Below the pieces are notes generated by a model. The model was not told where the DNA came from and did no database searches. It was given only the letters and a program-made list of their open reading frames with translations. Of a stretch of 64,000 nucleotides of DNA, positions 46,020 to 55,733 are shown one piece after another. The DNA is taken from NCBI GenBank assembly GCA_003008705.1, contig PDUO01000096.1, positions 4,847-68,846 of the forward strand, given 5' to 3'. Numbering within the stretch: the stretch's first letter is position 1; the number at the start of each line of letters is the position of its first letter. The position numbers were made by a program, and so were the translations under genes. The stretch is from Pezicula radicicola (Eukaryota; Ascomycota; Leotiomycetes; Helotiales; Dermateaceae).

Positions 46020-46185
46020 TCCAAATGTTTTATGGAACTCACTTAACTTGGGCAACTCACATTTTAGGTAATTCACTTAAATTGAATAACTCAAACTAAC
46101 TCAGTCAGCTTAATGAACCTGATTGATTTGATTCTAGGTAACTCACTTGATTTGAGTAGCCCACTTATCTTGAATAACTGACTTT
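46020..46185 (+). repeat. 18-nt minisatellite 3' of the large-family gene
   Basis: About seven degraded units, such as GGTAATTCACTTAAATTG, GGTAACTCACTTGATTTG and GAGTAGCCCACTTATCTT, just downstream of the stop codon at 46276 of the minus-strand gene. Confidence 0.8.
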
Positions 46186-46275
46186 GACTTATCTATCCTA
46201 ATCTATCCTAACAGAACTAAGCTCATGTGACTAACTACGTAACTGCCTTTGCCGCCTAATCAAACCTTGTAACAC

Positions 46276-49200
46276 TTATTCTCGCAAGACAAATGCATTA
46301 CTGGTCCATCCATACGCCCGGTTCAAGCGTCTTCCAATTCTTCTTGCCATCAAAAAGGGGATCTTGCTCTTTGGGTGTGGTTCGTGGAATTGAATGCTTC
46401 GCTCGACGTCCAGATTGGTAGGCGTAAATTGCCAGATGCTATCAACAGAAGTTAGAATTCTGAGGCTTTACAATTTACGATACGTGTCTTATAATGGGAG
46501 CACGAATTGCTTTGTAAGATATCATCTTGATCACGCCATCTTGGGATATACGATATAGTTTTCTTGGATTAAGAGAACTACTTGAATCAAGTGAGTTACT
46601 CAAATCAAGTAAGTTACTTAAATCAAGTAGGTTGCTTAAACTAAGTGAGTTACTTAAATCAAGTAGATTACTCAAATCAAGTAAGTTACTTAAATTAAGT
46701 GGGTTGCTCAAATCAAGTAGGTTACTCAAATCAAGTGATTTACTCAAATCCAACCAAGAGAAAATATCAGGCAATAATACGAAATTGGAATATACCGCAT
46801 GAAAACTCGGCAACTTACCTGCCGTATAGCTTTTGTGATTGAAAACCGACCTCATCCATTGCAGCCAAGAACTTATCCCAGGACATCTCACCAGGGTGAT
46901 CTGCCGTAGAAGGCACAAAAAATAGGGTGGAAAAAACTTTGAAAGCTGCAGGTTTGAGTGTGAAGGTTGGTTTGAAGCCTGTTTCGATGCTGTCTTGTGT
47001 TGTTGGCTCAACCTGATCCGAAATGGGAGTGGCTTGGCCTCTTGTCTTCGTCTTGACTCTCGTTTGCAGAGCTTGTATATCTGGATGGTTCTTACTGTTA
47101 TTGGTAGAGGCCTATGAAATAGTGAATTAGTCTAACGAGCCGAAGAGCATGAGCTGTGGAACGTACCAGATCAACATATAATGGTCCAATACTTCCAAAG
47201 GAGCTTGTATTAGCCTTGGGCTTTTCTTCTTTGACTGGCTCAATCCACTTGGGAGTACGCTTCAATTCTCGTGGCTTTAAGCCAAGAGTCTTTTGAATGG
47301 ATTCTTTACAGAATCGAAAATAGTATCGATCAACTAACGCCCAGAATAGATCCAAGTTTCCTTCAGCCTTTCTCATGGAATCTGTGCTATGCTTGCTTAC
47401 TTTCCCGTACGGATAGTAGAATTTCTCGCGAGTTGGTTTCGTAAGCTCTTTCCATTCTGGGGTATCTGGCCATAACTGAATGAAACAGCAAATCTTAGAC
47501 ATGCCTTTTCCGAACTTTGCCTTACTTTCATTTCTCATTTGCAGCTCGTTATGATACTCCTTGAAATAGTAGTTCTTCAATATGGCTTCCCGACAAGGTT
47601 GGAAAAGCCTCAGTTGCCGACGTATATGAGCAACGATACCGAGGTCGGATAATATTCCTTCTATATGACCTGAAATCCTTTCTTTTTCAGTTGGATTCTT
47701 GCGCAAAAATCTCTCTAGCTCCTCTATAATATCTGGCAAACTGCAGATGGCTGCCACCCCACCTCCAGACGTATTGGATACTTCCTGTAGAAGTGAAAGA
47801 AGATAATCACTTTTTTCGCCTTTGAACTGCACGACTTCTCCTTCAATGCCAGGTGCTGGGGGGAGTCGAGTGGTCAGTGTACGAAGAGGTGGAGATCCCC
47901 ATATCTTGAATTCCAGATGATACTTTAAATGCCTCGCAACCGAAATGAGACTGCTTCTCAACAAGAGAAGACATTTCACAAACTCCTTAGGGAGTCTCCT
48001 TCCTAGTGAGAAAGATGATCTGTATCGCTTATCGAGAGCAGCTAGATTTGCGAGGTGATGATGCACCACTTTCCATTCATGAATAGGAACGTAAACTTTG
48101 AACAGCAACTGCGAAACCAGGCCCGTCCAGTATATTTGGGTATCCAAGTCTGGGCTAGCATGGCCTTTGGAATCTAAAACCCTGTCCGCACCATGCTCAT
48201 ACCAATCTCCCACAGTATCAACGAAGTATCCGGGATCTTCTCGCAGTGCATGCACATGGTCTTCGGCAGCAGCACAACTGGCTTCAACTACGGCTGTAAG
48301 ATGTGCGAAGTTGAGACGTGCTGGTGGCTGATACTGAGCTTCTTTATTTGTAGTCTCTAAGTTTAGTCGTATCGTGGTTTCAGTGAAGATGGGCTGTGGA
48401 AATACTGGTAGGGCCTCAGATGTACATATTGGATAGTCGTGTAAGATAAGCTGGCAGCATTTAATGAGAAACTTCAATGTCCATTGCTGTATCTCAAGGA
48501 CCATCAAACCCTGACCGGGATCGCAGCCTATTCCAGCATCATGCAACTTTGAGGCACCGGGGAAATCTGCCCATGAAATAACAACTCCATATGTCGATGA
48601 TGTTTGTCCGCTCAAGAACATCGTGTGCCGCTCTAGGTATTCGGGGTTCAACTGAACTGTTTCAAAGCCGAAGTCTGAAGCTTGCAGATCTGCATGCGCA
48701 AACGTATGTGGTGGGTAACGTCCGCGAGAATTGATGAATAACAGAAGGCATCTGCCCTGAACTAGATCTTCAATGTTGATATAAGGCCACTTGAACGGTA
48801 TTGTGCTCTTGTTGTTACGATCATCCAAACCTTCAAAGACGCTTTCTTTCCAGTTGTCGGCGCCGTTGGAAAAGTTACCATTCTTGCGAAAGAAATCAAA
48901 TTCAGGCCGGTGGTTTTCTGGAATATTGGGCCATGCCTGGATGAGTAGTCCTTTACGTTGCTTCTTGGTTTTATTCATCCAACGGGTGCGTAATCGTGCC
49001 TCATGTCTTTGTAAAATCCTTCCAAGTATCGACCACCGCAAGAAAATGTCCACAGATGCACGCCGGGCACGAAGGCGAAGCTGCCAAGCATTCGAAGTTG
49101 GAGTGGTTTGTTTTGCATAGGCTTTGAGGTTCCCTAACGTATCCCAGCCACGATTGGCAGCCTGTGTGTCTGCGATTTGCTGTTCTGCGCTGGTCCATGG

Positions 49201-49560
49201 ACCATAGAGATGGTGCCACAGATCTGGTCTTTGTAAAGCCCTGGATTTTGATTAGTATAGGCAAATCCAGGTGGTTTCGAGTACGTACATTTTGTATCAG
49301 GTCTTCTGCATCACAGAGAACGTAGCAAAGAGAATAAATTGCGCGGATGATATGGTGTTGTTGTGGAGTTGTAGGTAGACCGAGGTGCAAAAGGCGTGGT
49401 ACTAAACTAGTGATTAAGAGAACAAAAACAGTGAATGTGAGGTGGATTCCAACGACCTCAGCCTTGAAGCTGAAAACCAAATTCCAGAGCACAGGTGAAT
49501 CGCTTACTTTATCAATCCAGTCCCGAACTCGTAAATTTAGGCAAAGTGGCTCATTTGATT
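46276..49560 (-). CDS. large fungal family protein with HicA-like C-terminal domain (copy A)
   Basis: Three 3' exons are clear: about 47167-49240, 46819-47111 and 46276-46438. The 5' end is less certain: a further exon reading LHLGLPTTPQQHHIIRAIYS and VLCDAEDLIQN lies at about 49289-49400, and the start may lie near 49560 or beyond the minisatellite. The protein is about 850-900 aa. It shares with copy B (55734-58247) the blocks RTRWMNKTKKQRKGLLIQAW / STRWRKKTAVQRKEILQKAW, HRPEFDFF, FAHADL, ALREDPGYFVDTVGD and RELKRTPKW. The last ~95 residues (VFSTLFFVPSTADHPGEMSW, FLAAMDEVGFQSQKLYGS, IWQFTP, FHEPHPKSK, MARRIGRRLNRAYGW) resemble a HicA/dsRBD-like alpha-beta fold. The function is unknown; such proteins are common in Leotiomycetes. 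The last intron is 380 bp and is mostly minisatellite. Confidence 0.75.
46565..46760 (-). repeat. longest 18-nt minisatellite array, inside the last intron of copy A
   Basis: About eleven near-perfect units (plus strand AAATCAAGTAGGTTACTC and variants) lie between splice sites 46439 and 46818. The 18-nt period keeps an open frame on both strands, which gives spurious Leu/Ser/Lys-rich ORFs. In transcript sense the unit reads GAGTAACTCACTTGATTT. Confidence 0.9.
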
Positions 49561-49865
49561 TGAGTAACTCGCTTGATTTAGATAACTCACTGTCTAAGTT
49601 ACCTACCTTATTGTAGTAACTCACTTGATTCGAGTAACTCATTTGATTTGAGCAACTAGCTTGATTTAGATAACTAGCTTGATTTAGATAACTCACCGTC
49701 TAAGTGACCTCCTTTATTGTTGTAACTCACTTACTTTTGGTGACTTAATTTTTGGGCAACTCACTTGATTCAAGTAACTCATTTGATTTAGGTTACTGAC
49801 GTATCTGGGTAACTCACTTGATTTGAGTAACTGACTTATTTGAGATACCTACTTGATCAAAGTTT
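49552..49865 (+). repeat. 18-nt minisatellite 5' of copy A, about 15 units
   Basis: The largest block by length, with units such as GAGTAACTCGCTTGATTT, AGATAACTCACTGTCTAAG, GAGCAACTAGCTTGATTT and GGGTAACTCACTTGATTT. An inner duplication of about 100 bp is visible (TAACTCACTGTCTAAGTTACCTACCTTATTGTAG compared with TAACTCACCGTCTAAGTGACCTCCTTTATTGTTG, starting near 49581 and 49690). It lies in the promoter or a 5' intron of copy A, in opposite sense to it. Confidence 0.85.
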
Positions 49866-50322
49866 GTATCTAATGTAAACCAGTAACAAAGTCGTACATG
49901 GGTTGTGTTAGTCATACTAAGTTTGTGACCAAATACAATAATGAAAAGAAAGCTCTTAGGCTGATATTTCTGTCATAGTCTATGTTCCTTCATTTTAGTT
50001 GTACACTGAAGGTAATACCTGTTTTCTAGTAAAATTGCTATAACAACCAGGCGTATTTATACTTCTAAATAAGAGCTTTAGACAGAGTTTCTGAAAAGTA
50101 TGTTATCGGCCAAAGCTCTTCAACGTTGTTTGCCATGTTGCCTGCAAACGCACTTATATCTGGTCTATCTAACTTTCAACCAAAGTCCGCTTAAGATACT
50201 TACATGATAAGTAATGAAATAATGGCTATATTATAAATATTCGGCTTCTCTAGCTCTAGGAGATTCTACTAACTTGATTGACTTACTTAGCTTAATTTTA
50301 TTGTGGCTACATCTGCCGCCTG
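49866..50322. other. AT-rich spacer
   Basis: Between the minisatellite and the phosphotransferase gene I see nothing but A/T-biased sequence; the last ~40 bp is the 3' flank of that gene. Confidence 0.5.
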
Positions 50323-51504
50323 CTAGTCTGCAGCTAGAGGGTTAACTGCTTTCAACTTAGCCTGCATCTCCGCCCATTCTTCCTGAAGCGACTTAGCCGT
50401 CTTAAGGTCTTCATTTGATTGCAATCCATTGAGAGCAAATCGGACCAATCTCCGCGCAAGTCGATACTGCGGCGCATATGCAAAACGGCGGTAGTTGAAC
50501 CCAGCAGCGTCTTCAAATAATTGCTTCAGTTCGCGCGACTCAGCAGTCGCGGGGGCGTCGTTTGCGAGGCGCTCATCCTCCTCTTCGTCGTCATTCCAGG
50601 CCCATAACCATATTGGGGGCGCGCAGGACATGAAGGGCGGTGCAAATATAGCGCTATCCCAGTCAAGAATTCCGGTAATAGCGCTGGATTGGGCTGATAA
50701 TAACGGGCTGACCAGGATGTTGCGAGGCTCCAAATCAAGGTGGCATAGGCAATAGAAATCGGCCTCCAGGACACCGAGGGCGCCCATTTCTGAGGTTATG
50801 ACGATGAATGAATCCCAGATTTCAACTCTGAACCAATCATTTGGGCCATTTGCGACGGATATTGCCTTCTTATTTTCGAAAGCGGCAAGCAGCATTTCCA
50901 GAGTGGTTTGTGTTGGTGGTCCATCTTGATACGGCAACATGATCTCCGTGCTTTGCAATGGCTGCATCATCATCTCTCCTCCATCAGGAGATAGAAAGAG
51001 ATTCCCAGAAATGGTGCTTCGGGTTGCATGCATTGCAAAGAAGACCTTACCAAGCTCCCTTGCGATAGCGCATTTCGTTTCGTGGGTGGTCGTAGGATAT
51101 GTTGGGAATAGATCTGAGCCAGGAATGCGCTGTTGGATCATGTAAGGGCTTTCGAGAGCATTGTTACTTGTGGTATCAAAGGCCACAACTTTAGGAGCTA
51201 GAATATCTGATCGGTGACTCAGTAGTTGTAAAGGTGCAAGGTCGCGGCCTAACTGAGCGGCTTCAAATCGTGGAATTCGGAGAATGTATTGATTTCCAGT
51301 GGGCTCCTCGGCACTGGAAACTGATATTCCAACGATTCTGTTGAATCCCCCTCCAGCTAGACGTTCTATGGAGACTTCTTTGTTGGAGAAACGGGCCAAG
51401 GTTTGACACAACTGGAAAACCCGAGATTTGTATGTCTCAAAGGGCTCTTGATCGTAAACAATCGTTGATGAATCCGACTTGTCACTCGAACATGACGAAG
51501 ACAT
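50323..51504 (-). CDS. aminoglycoside-phosphotransferase-like (APH) kinase-fold protein
   Basis: A single exon of 393 aa. The APH/choline-kinase-like fold is shown by the P-loop-like region RLAGGGFNRIVGI, YILRIPRFE (ATP-site residue region), the Brenner motif HLDLEPRNILV (HxDxxxxN with catalytic Asp and metal-binding Asn) and the metal-binding GILDWDSA in place of DFG. Fungal genomes hold many of these; substrates are mostly unknown and may be small metabolites or proteins rather than antibiotics. All catalytic residues look intact. The N-terminus is Ser-rich (MSSSCSSDKSDSST). It is flanked by AT-rich DNA and stands alone, without an evident pathway partner. Confidence 0.88.
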   Translation of the reverse strand: MSSSCSSDKSDSSTIVYDQEPFETYKSRVFQLCQTLARFSNKEVSIERLAGGGFNRIVGISVSSAEEPTGNQYILRIPRFEAAQLGRDLAPLQLLSHRSDILAPKVVAFDTTSNNALESPYMIQQRIPGSDLFPTYPTTTHETKCAIARELGKVFFAMHATRSTISGNLFLSPDGGEMMMQPLQSTEIMLPYQDGPPTQTTLEMLLAAFENKKAISVANGPNDWFRVEIWDSFIVITSEMGALGVLEADFYCLCHLDLEPRNILVSPLLSAQSSAITGILDWDSAIFAPPFMSCAPPIWLWAWNDDEEEDERLANDAPATAESRELKQLFEDAAGFNYRRFAYAPQYRLARRLVRFALNGLQSNEDLKTAKSLQEEWAEMQAKLKAVNPLAAD

Positions 51505-52186
51505 CTTCTATAGCTTGAGCTCTTCTGAAAGGGTTCGCTTTTGTGCTGATGTATGAAAGTTTGATGCAAATATGAAGGAAGTTTTATATTCCAATGGAGG
51601 ATTGTTCTGGAAAGAGGGATAACTCGTTTAGCCTGACCGCTTTCTAAGCGGTGAAATAAGGTGCTGTAGTAGCCGAGTACATTAGCGTTTGTACAAGCCT
51701 ATACTTTTAGATCCGGCAGAAATTTAGTTGCTGTATGAAATTGTCATTTTGGTCATGATACTTCCCTATGATGATAGGTAATAACATGAGTAATTGTATG
51801 TTATTTTAAGATAAGCCTCTTTAAATACATTATCAAAATTTGGTGAAATACTTCACGTTCTTAAATGTAGTCTCGTGACTACGACAACAGAAACAGCTTT
51901 TTAGTTAGTTCTTAATACAGGTTGGCAATTTCAACGCCTTGTAGTCTTTTGATCATCTTTAGGTTAAGAGCAATGAGGTTATGAAAGTACAATAGGGGCG
52001 GTGTAGAATTTAATGAAAGGCTTGCTTGACGTGCAAAACAGCTTAGAAGATCAGGTGAGGGACATACTCTTAACCCTTGACTTATTTTAGGAGCTGCCAT
52101 CACTAAATCATAGATATAGCACTCTTCGGAATTATCTAGTATATTATAGTCGTCTCAGAAGCTCTCAGTCCAGCAAAAGGCTAGCT
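51505..52186. other. AT-rich intergenic spacer
   Basis: No gene is visible. Mainly A/T-rich sequence with a short minus-strand open stretch (51912-52103) lacking any motif. Confidence 0.45.
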
Positions 52187-52795
52187 TTATCCTCTGTCCT
52201 CCGACTTTCGACCTCTCCTCTCGAGACCTTCTCTATCCAATCCCAGCTGTTCAAAAAAGTCTTTGATTGTCTCTTCTTCATGAGTTACAAAGTCAAAGCC
52301 ATCTTTCTTCAGCATACAGTAAGAACGTTGCGTAGCGGGCATCGGAGGAGTAAGGCCGGCGCAGGGGCAAATCGCAGCTGCGAGTCCTAGGCGACCATAA
52401 TCTGAGGTCTTCAGATTATGTGCAAGATCCCAACAGTCTACTAACAGAAACCTCGAACTAATAGGAAGGGATCGAATGACGGTAGCTAGGTAGAGAATTG
52501 AGTAGTCTCGCTTAAGTAAAGGGGGGGGAGGCGTCGGGAGACAAAAGTTATACATTCCATTTCCTTTCCTTGGTGAGCCGTAAGGCAAGTCGTATTTCCT
52601 CGAGTTTAATACTACCAAGATCATTTGGCCGGTGTGGACTCGGTAGTCTACTTGAAAATAACCATAGGATTTCGAACTTTCTTGTTTCACCCTTTGGCAG
52701 CATCTTGTTGACTTCTTTCGGTGCTTTGGAGTAAAAGCGACTTGAATATCGCGCTCTAAGGATGATTGAAATTTCCCAAAGTTCTGACCAAGAAC
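52187..52795 (-). CDS. hypothetical protein, orphan, 5' end uncertain
   Basis: One open frame runs from about 52795 down to a stop at 52187. There is no ATG in the first part; the first in-frame Met is well inside (near GQMILVVLNSRKYDL), and an AG acceptor (CTCCAG) just before 52795 suggests an earlier exon that I could not place. The product would be about 200 aa: a basic start (KHRKKSTRCCQRVKQ), a middle with YGYFQVDYRVHTGQMILVV, a proline run (PTPPPPLLKRD), a Cys-containing stretch (AAAICPCAGLTPPMPATQ), and a charged C-terminus (EEETIKDFFEQLGLDREGLE). I recognise no family. It could be a real lineage-specific gene or an old remnant. Confidence 0.35.
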   Translation of the reverse strand, partial: VLGQNFGKFQSSLERDIQVAFTPKHRKKSTRCCQRVKQESSKSYGYFQVDYRVHTGQMILVVLNSRKYDLPYGSPRKGNGMYNFCLPTPPPPLLKRDYSILYLATVIRSLPISSRFLLVDCWDLAHNLKTSDYGRLGLAAAICPCAGLTPPMPATQRSYCMLKKDGFDFVTHEEETIKDFFEQLGLDREGLERRGRKSEDRG

Positions 52796-53838
52796 CTGGA
52801 GCTTTTAACGAGTCACCACTGTTGGAGATCTAAGTATCTCGCTTACGAAAAGGGGAAGTCGTCTTCATTTACACGTGACCAAAAGAAGCCAAGCATAATT
52901 TTGCCAAGACGGACAAATACTCTATCTGAGTCGTTCGGGTTGTAAAGTTTAAGGCTTTAACCTTACTTTAGTGTTTAAAGCTAAGACCAGAGCTTTTACA
53001 CAAATCAAGCGCCTTCAAGTGGAACGACTTTCTCGTATTCAATAACCTGTTGTTTCTAAGAGCCCCATTTAGTGGCGTTCACTTTCATGTGGACATGTAC
53101 TCTCCCCCCCTAAATAGAGGTTATTTGGTGGGCTCCGTGGGTCGGAGCTATGAAGGGTATACTCTAAGTGGTCAGAAGCCTTGAGAAGTACCCGTCTGCC
53201 AGACTCTGCCTCGTTGCACAGGCCAAAATCTGATCTGTTGTAAATTGTCAGGCGTACGTAGAAATTTTAAGAAGCCCGTTAGGGGATTGACAGGCCACGA
53301 AAGCAGTACTTTCTATTTGTTAGACCCCCTGGACAGCTGGGACTACATGCCCACCAAATAACCTCCATTTAGGGGGGGGGGAAGAGTACGGCAACTCCGG
53401 AGATCGGATGTCACATTTGGGATATTTCCTTTCCCATATATTCAGTGATCAGTTTTATCTCCAGCGGTACACCTTGATACAAAGCATAGTGTATCCATCT
53501 TGTCGAAGATGTATTTTTCAGTTCATCGCCTTGATGGGGTCCAGGCACATTGCTCTATCGACGCCATTTTTTGTAAGGTAACAAGAATTGCATGCCAAGA
53601 TATTGAACATTGGCATTGAAAACTGCTTCAATTAATTCCGATGCGGACTGTGCGGATTTCCTTTATAAAGTGTATACGAGAATTCCACCAGTCGGTGGTC
53701 TCTATGTTTATTAAGTACTCTTCAAGCTAACAACAATTTCCATTTCAACCTATTACTATATATGGAAGCCATGTAACTATTCCATTGCTATTATTCGTGC
53801 TCTCTTCGTGGATCTAATACATAGTATTGTTGTTCAAC
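52796..53838. other. region holding the MITE and the GH43 promoter
   Basis: Other than the MITE, no gene is seen. 53640-53838 is the likely promoter and leader of the arabinanase gene, with a TATATATGG box at 53757. Confidence 0.45.
53100..53386. mobile_element. MITE with ~35-bp terminal inverted repeats and TA target site
   Basis: The left end CTCTCCCCCCCTAAATAG (continuing AGGTTATTTGGTGGGC, to 53133) is matched in reverse complement at the right end (53349-53386) with two or three differences, including the number of C/G. Each end is directly flanked by TA (53098-53099 and 53387-53388). The 287-bp interior has no open frame. TA duplication and a short non-coding body with long inverted ends fit a Tc1/mariner- or pogo/Fot1-derived MITE. 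Confidence 0.85.
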
Positions 53839-54931
53839 ATGTTTTTCAGACAACTTCTCACAATTGTCCCATTACTCGCAGGAGTTTTGGTGAATGCTTA
53901 TTCGAACCCTGGAGCGTGCACAGGGGGTAAGTCATTCATCAATCTCAAAGCTCAAAAATGCTACTGACAAATAATTCAGCCTGTTGGGCCCACGATCCTT
54001 CCGTGATCCAAAGAGCCTCCGATGGATTATACTTCAAATTCAACACCGGAAGCGGCATTGAAATTTCTACATCAACAGCCCTTGCTGGGCCATGGACCAT
54101 TCAAGGTTACGCACTCCCAAGCGGATCAAGTATCAGTAACTCAGGAAACAAAGATCTATGGGCACCCGACGTTACCAACATAGATGGAGTATATTACATG
54201 TACTACGCTGTGTCTTCTTTTGGAACACAAATCTCTGCCATCGGTCTAGCAACCTCATCAACTATGATGCCAGGATCCTGGACAGATCAAGGCGGCGTCG
54301 GAGTCTCTTCTACCACCGGCAAGAACTATAACGCAATCGATCCTAATCTCATTAAGGCCGGCAGCACGTATCTCATGAACTTCGGCTCTTTCTGGGGTGA
54401 TATCTATCAGGTTCCTATGGGAAGACCTTCAGTCAAGGGAGACACTGGTGCCGCTTACAACCTTGCTTTGAACACTACCGGTACACATGCCGAGGAGGGT
54501 GCATTCATGTTTTACTATAGCACCACCGGTTATTACTATCTTCTCATGAGTTCTGGTGTATGCTGCGGCTATGATACGACAAAACCAGCTCAAGGTCTCG
54601 AATACCGTATCACCATGTGCCGCTCCACATCCGCTACTGGAGGTTTCGTTGACTCCTCGGGTAAGTCTTGCAGTTCTAGTAATGGTGGAACAACACTTTT
54701 GGCTTCTCATGGAACGGTTTATGGACCTGGTGGACAGTAAGTCTTGCTTTTCTAGGTTTAGAAGTATATATGCTAATCATGGACAATAGGGGTGTCTTCA
54801 CAGACTCAAAGCTTGGTCTCGTTTTGTACTACCATTATGCCGATACCTCCAGCTCTGCAGGAATTGGAGATGGCGCGTACAAGTTTGGCTGGAATCAGTT
54901 GAAGTGGTCTAATGGATGGCCTGTAGTGTAA
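53839..54931 (+). CDS. secreted GH43 endo-1,5-alpha-L-arabinanase
   Basis: Exons 53839-53926, 53980-54736 and 54790-54931 give 328 aa. Signal peptide [20 protein letters not shown]. The five-bladed propeller of GH43 begins [11 protein letters not shown] with the catalytic base Asp (HDPS), then [20 protein letters not shown] with the pKa-modulating Asp (APD), NAIDPNLI, and [11 protein letters not shown] with the catalytic acid Glu (EEG/EGAF). These enzymes cut alpha-1,5-arabinan in pectin side chains outside the cell. The length fits fungal abnA/arb43 enzymes. It is a single-domain protein with no carbohydrate-binding module. All three catalytic acids are in place, so activity is expected. Confidence 0.92.
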
Positions 54932-55733
54932 AATCATGTTACCACTTAGTGAAGTAGAGGCGAAACCATTCTTAGGTTATTTATGAATGGAGATCTTGAT
55001 GGTTGCTTGGGTCGAGTTGATCAGTCTTGCTTAATCCAAGCCAAGTATTCTCAGCGAAAGGAGTTTGCTAGCTGACTCTGGATGGTTTACCTTAACCTAG
55101 TACTGTACTATTCCCATTATTGTGCTATGGGGAGCTGAGATATGTTTGCAAAGAAATCTCTAATCAAATACTTTGTGTTCCTGCTCTTCCCCACTAGCAG
55201 TTTGTTATTTGCCAACATTCTGTGTAGCAAACGAGATGATTAATACTTAAAATTCCCGTCAGCAATTAATTGCCTTCATAGTATGAGGTTGTCTATTAAT
55301 ACCTTAGTTACCCCTACCAGAGCCACTTCCTTTCACTTCATGGTGTCATGCATCTCATGTTCGATTATAGTAACCGTACGGTGTAGTTATAGCATACCAA
55401 AATTGTCTATCCAAAAGTGCTGCATATATATACCAAATCATTTAATTCACTGCAGCTATGGGGTTTTATTGGAACAATTTGCAAGTTAATTTAGCACGTG
55501 AACCTACGTTGTCGCTTATAAGCGAGGACTATTTAAGTCAACGCGGTACGCGCTCTTCCAACTTGAACAACCTCCTCAACACGCAGCAGTATTCACGTAC
55601 AAAAAGCACTAAGTTTTTAATTCTTGGTGTGTCGCCTTTTTTCTTCCTTAAATTAACAACATTACCTCAGAAGGTGGATCGTCCCATATCTATCTTCAAT
55701 TCCCACAGCAAAAGAGATCTCATAGATCTAGAA
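54932..55733. other. spacer and leader of copy B
   Basis: No gene is evident between the arabinanase stop and copy B. The frame of copy B stays open upstream to 55458 (beginning MGFYWNNLQVNLA) but this part looks unlike copy A and is probably leader. Confidence 0.45.

Noticed and set aside
46527..46802. Leu/Lys/Ser-rich repetitive ORF (ELLKSS repeats)
   Set aside because: It is the 18-nt minisatellite read in frame; the DNA lies in an intron by splice sites and protein continuity.
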